DNA of 64,000 bases from Stenopsyche tienmushanensis (lineage: Eukaryota > Arthropoda > Insecta > Trichoptera > Stenopsychidae): assembly GCA_008973525.1 (NCBI GenBank), contig WACJ01000075.1, positions 496,001 to 560,000 of the forward strand, in the 5' to 3' direction. This document shows positions 1 through 12,800 of the stretch, in pieces. Within the stretch, counting starts at the first letter, position 1. Every line of letters starts with the position of its first letter. The notes beneath the pieces were generated by a model. The model saw only the letters and a list, made by a program, of their open reading frames with translations. It had not been told where the DNA came from and ran no database searches. A program made the translations under genes and the position numbers.

Positions 1-995
1 AACTGTATAAGCTATCAGAACGAATCACAGTTTATGGCAAAAAAAACGATTTTTCGAACCGTTTAAACTAGTTTTCCTCCTAAAGCAAATGGGTAGAAAT
101 TCTAAATCAAGCTCCATTATTTTTTCTCATGCTTATTTTGCAGAATGAGGCCTAACGTTGTATTGTTGAAGTATTATGTTTTATTATGGGCTAAAACTGA
201 TCTATTTTTAATGAGCTCTTGTTTCATGCGCTCTAATTGTTAAGAACATACTACTGCCGTTATTGCCCGACTAGGTAAATTAATTTATACTGTGATATCC
301 TACTATACACAGAAAAGGACCTTTTTCATAGTTAATTATGGTTTTTGGGTAGGAACAGGTACCTGACTCAAAGTAAGCCAATGTTTTTCGTTTAGGATTA
401 ACACAATTTGTTGGGAAAATGCGTCGTTTTCGTATCTATATAAAAGAGATTCACAGATTGTTCTTTGCTGTTGTAATGCGATTAGCGACAATTCATGGGA
501 ATCCCAAATTCTTTGTTTATTTGTTTTTATCCATACAATGAAGATGCTTCTGAACTATTGACCATGAACAACCAAGCTTAATTAAATTTATGGGATCTTC
601 TCCTTTTAGAAATCATTTCCGAGACTACTATCATTTTAAGTTTAATATATCTCCATGCAGATTTGTATTTTTATCGTTACTAAAACAGCATGCAATGATG
701 CAAATTTTCTTTATTTAAAATTCATTCTGACTCGTCGATGCAATGTAGGAAATTTGCTATTCATCCAAAATCTTAAAATATGGAGTCTTTTCATCTTTGT
801 TAATATCTAATATGAATGTTCAAGCTTTTACGAACACACAATCTTAGAGTCTTTTAAAGGTTTCTTATTGGAGAAGATTCTAACAATTATGAAGCCTCTC
901 TTTGTATTTAATTTTGTAATTTCATATGAGATTAAATATAAATGTCGTATAAAAATTGCGATGAAATTCGGAAATCATATCTATGACGCTATAAC
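1..995. other. AT-rich sequence upstream of Rab3
   Basis: I see no exon, repeat family or RNA gene here. Short ORFs are chance openings. Confidence 0.5.
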
Positions 996-1313
996 CAGGG
1001 CCGTAACAAGGTCGTGGCAAAATAGGTGCCTGCCACGGGCGCAACTAGACTTTGGGCGCAAAACGCAGAATACCGACCCGGTCGAGAGTTGTACCGGGTT
1101 TATATCAATCTTCTTCGGACAACTTCGTTTTATAATAAGAGTTCGTAATGTCCAGGTATGGCGTCCGATTGCAAGGCGCATCAGCGTCAATTCGTCACAT
1201 CAGCAGTCTGAAAAGCGGACCGATTGGACATACGAACTTTGTGGCCACTCCGTACTCTTTTAGAACTTTTTACAGGCACGCCACGGGCGCTTCATATCCT
1301 TGTTATGGCTCTG
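996..1313. mobile_element. short hAT-like MITE
   Basis: A 318-bp GC-richer block starts CAGGGCCGTAACAAGG and ends with the inverse of CAGAGCCATAACAAGG (14 of 16 matching). GCCACGGGCGC recurs near both ends. CAGGGCCG-type tips are typical of hAT elements. No clear 8-bp target duplication is visible, and no transposase is encoded. Confidence 0.6.
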
Positions 1314-3700
1314 GCAAGTCGGTTTAAACCAAGTTAATAATTGTAATATCAAGAGCATAAATTTAATATAATATAAAAGCTAATCAAATAGTCTGTATGA
1401 TTTATATTCATCAGATAAAAAAATAGTTATAGGTCACATTCTATAATAATTAATTTGAATTGATTAAGTCGCTGAGCCATAATTAACAGAATTACAACGC
1501 ATAAAATTTGCCGTTTATGAGCTATATCAGACTTGGAAATTTAATTTCGTCCAAGGATCCCAAATTACAAAGCCCGTGTTATTCGTCAAAATTTGAACCC
1601 ATGTAACTTTAGAGCAAAACTTGGAATTTGGACCTCTTTTAAGCTGAAAACACTATTAATCATCCCGGTAAACGTGGTATGTGAGCATTAGTCAAATTTC
1701 GTGGTAAATTTTCGTAACATTAAAAATAAAAATATCATGGATTTAGGGGATGAAAATATCGCAGATTTTAATCGTTTTATATGTGAAATTATTTTGAATA
1801 AAAACCCGTTATATTTAATACCACTTTGTCGTGTTTATGCTAAATCGTCCTGCGGTAAATGGTAAATCGTTATCCATAGATAGAATCGCTCAGGATGTGG
1901 ACATGTAGATTAAAACAATTTAGTATTGCTAAAGCGTTTGAGCAAAATGTTGTTGTGTAATCAAGCCATATTTGAAATAGTCTGATTTTTTAATATAATA
2001 AAAGCTTTGTATAATGTCATCAAAAGTACATTTTCTTGACAGACACGTCGATAGGCTTATGTCCATTGGAGAAATACCCATCGGAAATTTCGTAAGGATT
2101 TATTCTATTTATATTTTCAGTATCCCAATTCATTCGTGTTCGTGTTCTTTTATTTCCGACGCTAATCTTGCAAATCGATTTTTAGTTTAGTTCTGCCTAA
2201 TTGCCAATATATTCCAGAGAACATTTCGTGTTCCTTAATGGTCCATATATTGCATAAAAATATCATTATTCTCGGAATTTTATTGCGTGTAAGTTCAATG
2301 AGCAATTTAATTCATCCTCGAATAAAACATCAATCTTGAAAATGCCGCTTGTTTGGAATAACAAAAAAATAATATTGACAGAAACATACTAAAAATTCAT
2401 GATGAAAGCTAGACTGAAGAATATAATTTATTCAACAAATTTCCCTTTTTTGCCATCCACATTTTTACCTGTAATGATTATTTTAATTTTAAAATTCGCT
2501 CGAATTTGATTTGAATATTTAGTATGAATTTTGTAGTGAGGTTAACCAATAAAAAAAAAAGGGAAATGCCGCTACATCATATTTGAAATCTCTTTGAGCA
2601 AAAATTAATCTCCTATAAATTTCCGGCTACTTCGATAAACGTCAGTATAAATATAGATATACGTACTCTCAAAGATTTAAGCCATCAATATAAGTTTATA
2701 ATATAATTTCAATCGTCATTTTATTGTATTTCAATCATGGCGTATATAAATGTTGTTATGATCAAAACGCTCGCCGAAATCGATACATAATATGATCGAC
2801 GTTTTGAGGTTATGTATTAATTTGTAAACAAAAACTCAAATATTAGCGTATGCAATTCGACATCATAATCAATCAAATATGCATCTTACATTTCGTTTTG
2901 CAATATTTTTAATCGTCTATTCGCTTTCCGAGCTTTTATAAATCAATGAACCATTTGACGTCAATGTATCGATCTGTCAAAATACGTACCTTGACTTAAT
3001 GTTGCCAACTTCATGCTAATATTGCATTAACATGGCATAAATTTGCACCACTTAAATACATGTTTTTCTGAACGCTACAACGTCTTTACAACATTAAAAC
3101 ATATCAAAAGCATGGTTTATATAATATATAAGTATTTTTTATTGATATAATATTAATACTTTCGCGTGATTTAAATGAAATTTTTATTATAAATTTTCAT
3201 ATTGTAGATATCACAGTAAAACAATTCTTTTAGTTATGAATTTATTTCGTATTAAAAATAATGTGATTGTAGAAAAAAAATCTATTTCTATTCAATTTCA
3301 TGCTAATAAAGGATGTGGTTTGGTGATAATTTTAGGTGTTAATTTAAATGATTAAATTTATATTGTTCAATTGTTGTTGTTTAATGAATGATTGATTTAA
3401 TAAATTTTCATCAGTTTGTACACATTCAGCCTCATCGCCAAACGTCTGTATATATAATCGTTGCGTTTATGAAAGTATCACTGTGCATTGTTACCGATTA
3501 CATAATTGTTGGGCGTGACTATCATACACGCTACAATTTTCATCCTGCCGTTCAAAATAATTGCTTTATAGTCTTATCGTGTTTGCAGATTGGTTAATTG
3601 TTGTACACTGTGATGTTTTTAATCATTTTTGATGTGGCATGCTTTCCACGTAGATATGTATCATTTCCGTGCGATTGAGTGTTTTTTATTCTGCCAACAG
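1314..3700. other. AT-rich Rab3 5' flank or 5' intron
   Basis: The acceptor directly before the Rab3 ATG means at least the last part is intron. No 5' UTR exon or core promoter could be picked out. Confidence 0.5.
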
Positions 3701-3807
3701 ATGGCCGGAGGAGCTGACCCAAAATGGCAGAAGGATGCAGCAGATCAAAACTTCGACTACATGTTCAAATTGCTCATCATCGGAAACAGCTCGGTGGGGA
3801 AAACAAG
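3701..3807 (+). CDS. Rab3: Rab3 coding exon 1
   Basis: It encodes residues 1-35 plus two bases of codon 36, from the start Met through the P-loop. A T-rich tract and CAG lie directly before the ATG, and the exon ends AG|GTGAAC. Reading the frame upstream of the acceptor adds methionines that belong to the intron, not to Rab3. Confidence 0.95.
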
Positions 3808-6800
3808 GTGAACCTTTTGTCTTTCTCCCTTTTGTGTTTTTATATTCCTTCGCTATTTTTTGAGACCCCATTTATCACGAGATTACCTGGGTCTCTTACG
3901 GAATATGAATATTCCATAGCACAATGGAGCGTTGGTTTACTTCGGCTTTCGTTATGAAATATTCCTCGGCCTGACATTGGAAAAATTTCCCAATATTTTT
4001 TAAGGGAAAATATGGCAAATGAGTTTAATTTATGAAAATGCTTAAGTTATATTTGTGTTTTAATTGGAAACATTTGTAAGTGCAACTAAATATTCCTTAA
4101 GGCGTAAATTAATGTTTAATTCTAAGTTGGATTCTCAAAGCAAACTGAATTTAGTTGTCAGTGGCTTGAGAGGATGTCACGAACGACCAGATCCTCAAAG
4201 CACCAAAACTACCACAATAGTTATTCGTTAATCTAGATGATTACAAGACAAATCTTTGACATATCTGATGCCATTTCAAAGCAAGAATTTAAATTAAGCT
4301 CATAATTATCACCCTTTTATTATATACCATACGTCATTCATAGCATTTAAGTTCCAAATCATTGAATAACATCTAAAGTATGATTTTTAAAATATTACTT
4401 CAAATGAAGATTAAACATTTTATTGTGGCGGTTTCCCATTCCACATTTGGTTAAGTAAAAATATTATTACTTAAATCGGAAATTTAAATTCGATAATTCG
4501 ATGTTATGCATTACTTTTTGAAAACATTGAGCTGTGTTTGTGCAATATATAATAAAATAGGCATGCTACTGGTATGCTGATTGCTCTATGCTAACACATT
4601 TATGGTAGACACAGTAGAGGTGGTGCGACGCATGCGCGTAGCATGTCCATGATGTATATCAGAGCTGACAAACTTGTAGCCCGCGGGCCGCATTTGGCCC
4701 ACAGCGAATATTTTTGTGGCCCAGCTAACAATACAAACTTGGATAATAACGCTACTCCAGAATAGTAAACAAGGTTTATATAAATCAATCAAGATTAAAG
4801 AAACATACGCGTCAGAGCGATTAGGAAGAACACACACCCAAAAAAGTTTCCATTTGATATAGTTTCCATGTTTGGTAGTTATTATCGGTGCGAGCAGTGA
4901 TTTTCCCTTATGAAAGGAAATAAGTCTCCAGCCATATTCAGCATAAACGATGCTCACAATTGGTCAGTTTTGAAAGTAATTACTGCTAGCAGTATTGCCG
5001 TGTGGTTGTTAGACTCCACGATACCCACCCATAGAACCCCTGGGGGGAGGGGAACCAACTCTACGCCCGTGTGCAACGATTGAACCTCAGGGGTAATGAT
5101 GTGGAATAGAGGTGCGTGAAAGTAGCCTCGGTCGGTTTGGTCATCAAATGCAGCTGGGGTAGCCCAGCTAACATGAGTTGGGTGCGCAGGTCACCCTGTG
5201 CTGCGCTCCCATTAAGTTTGTGTGAAACAGCCGATTACAGTAGTTGGTGAAGACTTTGTCAAAGGCATCACCACTATCACAGGGGAGAATAGTCTTAGGC
5301 TGTTCAAACGGCGACTCGTCTCCGTGGCTAGGTACTACGAATGGCCGAACCGATAGGAGTACCATGGTAAAGGAGTAGCCCCTGCAGTCCGTCAATTTGC
5401 TGCAGCCACCTTCAAACGGAGGTTGGATTCATGGTGGCTGTGAACCCACGATAGTATTCTTTTGAATTTAGAATAACCCAAATCGAGGCCCGACTGTATT
5501 TGGTCTGCATTTTTTATCACGTGTCTGACACGATATTGTATGTAAAACGATATAGCAATTTACTTTTATTCGTAATCGTACATTTCAGCAATAGACACAG
5601 TATTTTTTGTCATATCAGGATAATTGTAATAGTATTGTTTTTCTCCATCAATCATTGATATAAACCATCTAAAATGCCAGCAAACGTGTGTTTATATTTA
5701 CTCGCTTACAATGTACTTATTCGGTGAAACTAATAGTTGTAATCTTTGCGTTGTTATTATCCAAATCTGAATAATTTATTCCATAAATTTATCCATGTTT
5801 ACCACCGACGAAGGGTATTTCAAACGACAACACACCGATTAAGGTGTGCATAAGCTCTAATCCGCAAAATATTACTATTCATTAACTGCCCGGGGTAAAT
5901 TTGTGCGAAAATTTTCCTGAAACGACGCAAATTATAATTAAACAAGCCGCTTTCCGATACAATTAATCCCAGTGCTTTGAGCCTACCTCAGACAATCGTG
6001 TTTCGCTAAATGTTTCGCCATATCTAAATAGGCGACACACGTCCGTAGACATAGAAAACAGCAAAGCCTTAACAATACGACTCATTATAACTCGAAATTT
6101 CGATGGTGCGTATTGTGCGTAAGATAATATGCCCTCATTTAAGAGGCAACTACATCTTATCTCGCCGCGGTTAATACAGCATCTTCCAAGTGTATTTGAG
6201 AGCTAAACATCACATCATTTTGATATGCTCAAGCGCTTCCTGTACTTTTCTTCTAGGACACGACAAAGACCCTTGAAGCTGACATAAAAGCAATATTGCA
6301 TCCATAATGGGGAATGTGGGCGGTTAAGAAGTGCGCTTTTCAACCACCACCCACTGCGCAACAAACAATCCAACCTCGCATCATATTGCTTCAAACATTA
6401 TTTATCGTCGTCTCTCTTATTGCAGGCGACCTTAATTTCATCAATCATGCTCTAATTGCTTCCCAGCATCCATAAATGCGTTAACACACATGTTTGTCCT
6501 CCCCATGTTATTGATTTTTGCAGCCAGATACACCATGCAACGACCTAATTATGAAGGAAGCATCTCCCTACAAATTTTCATTTAATACATTTGAATTGCC
6601 ATATAATAGTAATATAAGCACATTTACATCGCGAAATGTCCGGGAGCCATATAAGCATATTGGTAAACGGCATGCCTAACTAGCTACAGCAAATTATTCA
6701 GGGCACAATATGCCTAGTACCTGATTCTCTGTGTAAATATAAATGATCAAATAATTCTGTTCTTAGCTCTTGGATTTGATTCAAATATTTCCATTTTATC

Positions 6801-9800
6801 TCATTGGCATTATTATATTATAATTTTAATTTCGTAAGTAGTGATTTAAGGGCTAAAGCAAATGGCAATCAGAGGGTGCGAGAATATGGTGGATGGAATA
6901 GGATTTCTATATTTATCTTGTTGAAGTATCCTCTTTTAATTATTGAATAAAATTGATATTTTTAATTATGTAATCGATGACAGTAATCTATTGTAGTGAT
7001 TTTGTGATAAGTTTAAAGTAATTCACACACAATTTGCCATAAAAACAGTTAGATTTTGATCTTGTATAAGATACAATGATTGTTCTTCCTTGGTATATTG
7101 TAGTGCGATTAGCGAAATATTAATTATTAATATTAATAAACAATAAATTCATATCTCTCTTTATATCATCGTATCAAAAAATACGCATATCTATAACCGT
7201 GTCTCGATACAAATTGACTTTAAAAGGATGTCTCAAAATTTTAATTACATTCCTGTTCCTATTATTTTTCGCTGACAATTTCTACGCGAAAATCATTAAA
7301 TTTATATTGCTTCAAGTTTATGATCAAAAAAAAAAGAAAAGGAAAGATCAATATGATCGTAATAGTGCTTATATTTATAAAGGAAGAAAGCCGTTTTTCT
7401 TTCGAGCTCTTCGGGAGTCTCATTTGAATATTACACGGTGTTTCCATTTTCGCCTCCGTATTATAAATAAAACGAAATAGACACGCATTGACAGTGTCTC
7501 TATAATGGTAGTTATTTATGGAGAAAATAAAAGGCTGCCTATATGAATCGAAGACTCAAGTTTGCCATTGTATGCATCTTTGAAAGTTACAAATTAAATC
7601 AATGATACAGATGTCGATAAAAATATTTATTTGCGCGGAAAACTTCTCGAACGATCGTTTAGAATACATTTATTTGGATGTCAACTTAAAATTGTATTGG
7701 ATTGTTATATAACGCTATCTTTCGTAGAAATATATAGAAATTATTACGCGAAATGTAAATTAAGTCGAGATTTTGAATGTAGATATAATTATACTTTAAA
7801 ATTAAATATGAAGTGTAAGGAAGAAGAATAGTTTGATGAAGTCGTTTCATCGAGTTGTCCTTGGTGGTTTCGTATACTTGCTGCTTGATATTACTACATT
7901 TTTTTAGATAACTCAAACTAAATTATATCCTTATGTAAATCATAATGAGCATGTAAATTTAATCAAGAAGTTTCACTAGTTTGATACCTATAAGGTTCAG
8001 GAACATTCTAAGTAACTCATAAGACAAAGACACTAATTTGACGATGAATAATTTAACGTGGATTTGATGAGAATTATTTGAAATGGCGATATTACAAGAA
8101 TATTTCCAATCACTAATGAAAAATCTGAGAATGATATTAATTAATAACTTTAGTTGTATTACAAACTTATTGAAGGTTTTGATTTTAAATGGTAGACTAG
8201 AATAGACTGTAAATAATAGTGTATTACACTTCTGATCTTTATAAAAGACAGTTTCAAACCATAAAGCATGAATATTTAAAAAAAATCGTATATTTTACTT
8301 ATATTACTTGAAGATACAGTAGTATCATTTATGTTCAACAAATTTGGAAGATCTTGCTTTTGATCAATTATTTAGATCCAGTCTTAGCCTGATTTCCCTT
8401 ATCTGAAGCATTAAATACTAGGGCGGTTGTTAATAAAAAACCTATGAATTACTGATTTAAAATATAAAAATGATTAAAATAAACTTCGACACTTACTCAC
8501 ACATCATTTTCTACTTGCAAATTCCTATTTGATTAATCTTAACTAACCTAAGCATATGTAGAATATGTTATGAAACTACCACATTATAATCCTTTATGAC
8601 TAGAAAAATGGAGAAAAATCGACTGATAACAGCTATGGCATCTTAACACTTTGTATGCGGAGACGCGGAGGTAACGAGGTTATATAGAGCGAGTTTTTTG
8701 AACAGCTGCACATAATCAATTTTGATTTCTTTTTAAATTTCATAGTAAAAACTATATACACTCAAACCTCTTTTTGTTCGACTTTTTTTGTGCGATTTCA
8801 AAGTTATGCGGTTTTTTTAGGCAATTTTTTTATTTTATAAAGAGTACGTATCGAGATATTTTAGATACAATATGAAATAAATCATCATACTGTAAATCAT
8901 ATTGCATCTGCTATCGCTGAATTACAACCACGCCCTTTATTCTGGTTTAGATTTTTGAAAAAAATGATTTCGTTCTTTTGCATTTTTCCAATGTTTCAAC
9001 TTTTAAAAATAAATTCTCTAAACTTTAAAAAAAACTAAAAAAAAAAAGTAAAAACTTTTAAAAAAGGAATTTCCAAAACTCCAACTACTTACGGAGTTAT
9101 TTTTTTTAGACAGTCGCCATTTAGTGATTTTTCAATAATTAGTATTTCTCTAGTGTACGTCTGGAGTTTGAGATGCCAGATGTTAGACATTCTTAAAATT
9201 TTATCAATGACGCAAGACGTCCTTTAAATGTTACCAAAAATGTTATTTTTTAATTGCTTTATTGTTTTCCTGTTTTTTATTAATTTTTTTTGTGCGATTT
9301 GGGAAATATATTTTATATAGCCGTTTCAAAGTTATGCGTTTTTTAAAATCCATGGAATGCATCTTCACTTTTTCTATGTAATTCATAGCTTTTTTTGTGC
9401 GAATTTTTTTTTGTGCGATTTTCCGCAGAACGCATCTACCGCACAAAAAAGGTTTGAGTGTATATTTAGTTTAAAAAAGTGTATACATATACTTATCATG
9501 ATCACTATTGCATTCATCAATATATTTTTTAGCGTTTATTATCCTTTATATATAAATAAACTGAGTTAAAGTTGCAGTTTATTTACATTTTACAGACAAA
9601 CCAAATTTTAAAAAAATACAGAAAAGACATTCTTATTTATGAACTGAAACGTTGCGGAAAAAAAACCAGATATATCTTATGTAATGATATAAGTTATAAG
9701 CATTATAAAGATAGAAGCTTATATAAAAAATATTTAAAATTTAAAAAGCTATACATAATACAATTGTTTTACGTTTTTAATGTATGGTATTTACAAAAAA

Positions 9801-12800
9801 AGAGATTACCTTCTCTCGCATTCCGTGAGTGGCGGCGACGGGCAATGATTCTCTGCTCCCGCAAGCAATGTGTTAAGAATTAAAAGAAACGTTTTTTGCT
9901 GAAAACATTATGCGCCATTATATATTTATTAAATGCCTTTTCAAATATTTGCTTTCATTTCTCAGAACAACATAAAAATACACAATATTTCTGTAGCACG
10001 TGAACATATAATTAAGAAAAATATACAACAGCATTTCGTGTTTACGTTACTGCTGATTTGAAAGAGTGAGGCAAATAATAAATTTACATCAGCCGAAAAG
10101 CAGACCAATAAATTTTCGTCCGTTCCTTTCTTTTGCCATTCAACGGCCTTCTCCAGATTCTTCCATTTATTTCATGTTTGATTTCTTGATGTTGACAGCT
10201 TCCTGTTCCGCTACGCCGACGATTCTTTCACATCAGCCTTCGTATCCACCGTCGGGATAGACTTTAAAGTGAAAACGGTCTTCCGCCATGACAAGAGGGT
10301 GAAACTTCAAATATGGGTGAGTAAAAATCGTTTTTAAAAAAGGTTTCACCGTCCAACAATTACCACAGCTGACGCTTAAAGCACACCTATTTCTTTTGAT
10401 GGTAGAGTTTTTAGCGATGACTGCATACAAATTGTTCAATTCAGAGCAACAATTTACGTCTATATCATTAAAGTTAGTGTCCCTGCTGAGTTAAAATACA
10501 TTATCATGCAAATTCGTTCAGCTCAAACGAAATTGTATGCTGACTTTCTACCAACTACAAAGGTTAAATACAAGTTTGGATGAGTCCAAATTTTAATAAA
10601 ACATATATATATATTATATTGCGACTGTATTTCTTAAATACATTCAGATACACACAATTGTGGACATGTAACATTTTTGACAGTAAAACTTATTTGGGTC
10701 GATAAACTACCTCAAGTAATCGACTGCTTTCAAGACAAACAACAAAAAGGGGTCGTAAACAGCTAATAAAATATCGAGGGTTGTGTTAAACACACACGAA
10801 TGTGTTTCCAAGCCCAAAACACGATTCCACCATAAAGCTAATCAGCGACATGTGTTTTGTTAATCGTTTGCGAGTCTAAAAGTCGCACTTTTATTCAAAC
10901 TGTGTGAGTGGCTCGATTTGGTTAAATCTATGGGCGATTAATACTGAATAGAGGCATAGACAGTGGCGCCAATAATGCATAATTTATCCGCGAGCAGGAA
11001 GCATAGGCCCATTGTCTGCTGCTTATAAAATATACGATCGCTAACCTCATTTCCTGTATACTTAAACAAAAATGTAGAAACCACTGGTACAAATACAAAT
11101 TTTTAATAAGAACGCTTATAAAAAAACTGGAGCTTTTCACGTATCATTAAAATCATAATTCCGGACTATAGAGCGAAAAGAAGTCAAAATGAAGCACACT
11201 ATCAAATCTAGGCGATCTTCATATATATAGGATATATTTAAAGAGAAAGGATCTTACATTTGGTGATTTTCCATTTGTCTTCCACATGTTATATAAGGGT
11301 TTATTTGAACAAGATTTTTTTTTTAGCTAGGATCTATTTGTGCAAAGAACAAATCCGCGTGATTCAAATCTAGAAACAATTTAATTGGGTGGATCTATCG
11401 TTTAAATATCATTTTTTAACGATGATCTTAATAATCCATGAACGATTTCTTTATGGATTGAAATTATTCCGACTACACAGCAAATAATCACACATCTAAA
11501 GTCGGTGTATTAAAGATATAAATACAATTGTATTGATTTTTAGCACTTGATGGTTACGGAATTGTACGCGACATTTCGTCGCGACACTAATTGCTGTCTT
11601 TAAGCATGCGCGCGCATCCTAATTTCAAGCCAAGCATGCAAACACAGACAAGTTTCAAAAGCATTATTGAGATTAGGGATTTCATTTTTTGTGACTAAAA
11701 TATTTGATGTAATAGATGGAATCAAGACTATATTCCAGATTTAGTTTTTTTTGTTCAAATTAATGGCTCTGAGTAAATCTTTCCTAACGCTCGAGCGCTC
11801 TTAAATTAATCACGCGGATCATTTAGTTTGTACAGGCGGTGGCAGTTTTTAATACGTTTAACGCAATTCAACCCTCCTCACCACATTATAGTTTTTATTA
11901 GTCTGGACTTAAAGATGCTCACGGAAGTGCTCCCACACGCCCTATATAAGGATTCTTTATGAAATTTGACAGACACGTATACAATAAACGTTTTCATCGT
12001 TTGACCTATAATTATTTTAAAATATTTAAATATTTTTATTTAATTAACAAAAAGCTACAAAAAATGTTTGTACACTTTTCTTTGATCGCTCAATATTTTT
12101 TTTATTTTCCAATATTTCTTCCTAATTATAGGTCAAACTATACACAATATTGTAAAATATTAAAATATGTTTAATTTTTTTGCTGTGAATCACCTGTCTA
12201 AGATTTAGGACTTCCGTGGTGAAGAAAGTAATCACTCGCGCACCGACATATATACATGGCTCTTCTCACTCCCACTACTATGTTTTGTTAAACTTTAAAA
12301 AATATTTTTATGTTCAATAAAGATCGCCTAATCAACACACAAAATATCAACATTCTAAGTTTAATTCGATCCGCATAAAAAAATGTTAAAAAATTAATCA
12401 TATTTAGGGCCAAGAAGATAGAAACGTCCCTTAAGTTTCTAGTGTATATTTTTGATTTTACGACAACAAGATTCGGCCACTTTGGCATTCTTTAGTCTTA
12501 AGAAGTAATAATGTATTTTATACTTATTTATCCCTCATGCAATAATGGGCATGCTAGTAAACCATGCACAAAAACCACGCTCGTGGAATCCGCCCATCAT
12601 TTAACCACTATCCAGATGTTTTCTTATAATATCTATTGTTCATCACAAGCAATGATGCGATTTAAAAATGGGGTTATACTAAAAAAATATCGACAAAGAA
12701 CACACCCCTAAGCGTCCCAGTTATCGGCCTTCTGCCAATTCATGCGGCGTAAACTTATTCAGCTTTATAACCTTTCCTATTGAAGTGAGATGACGAAAAA

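Larger units (their letters stand above)
3808..10198 (+). other. Rab3: Rab3 intron 1
   Basis: A 6391-bp intron (GT...AG) between the P-loop and switch I exons. It carries the repeat at 5012-5445, a GC-richer unique patch at 6080-6560 and a nested pair of DNA transposons at 8647-9872. Confidence 0.9.

Noticed and set aside
3629..3700. In-frame upstream methionines before the Rab3 ATG
   Set aside because: They lie before the acceptor CCAACAG and give residues absent from Rab3; this is intron sequence.
4586..4957. 123-aa ORF on the minus strand
   Set aside because: It overlaps the hAT-like tip region, has no domain or splice context and looks like a chance ORF.
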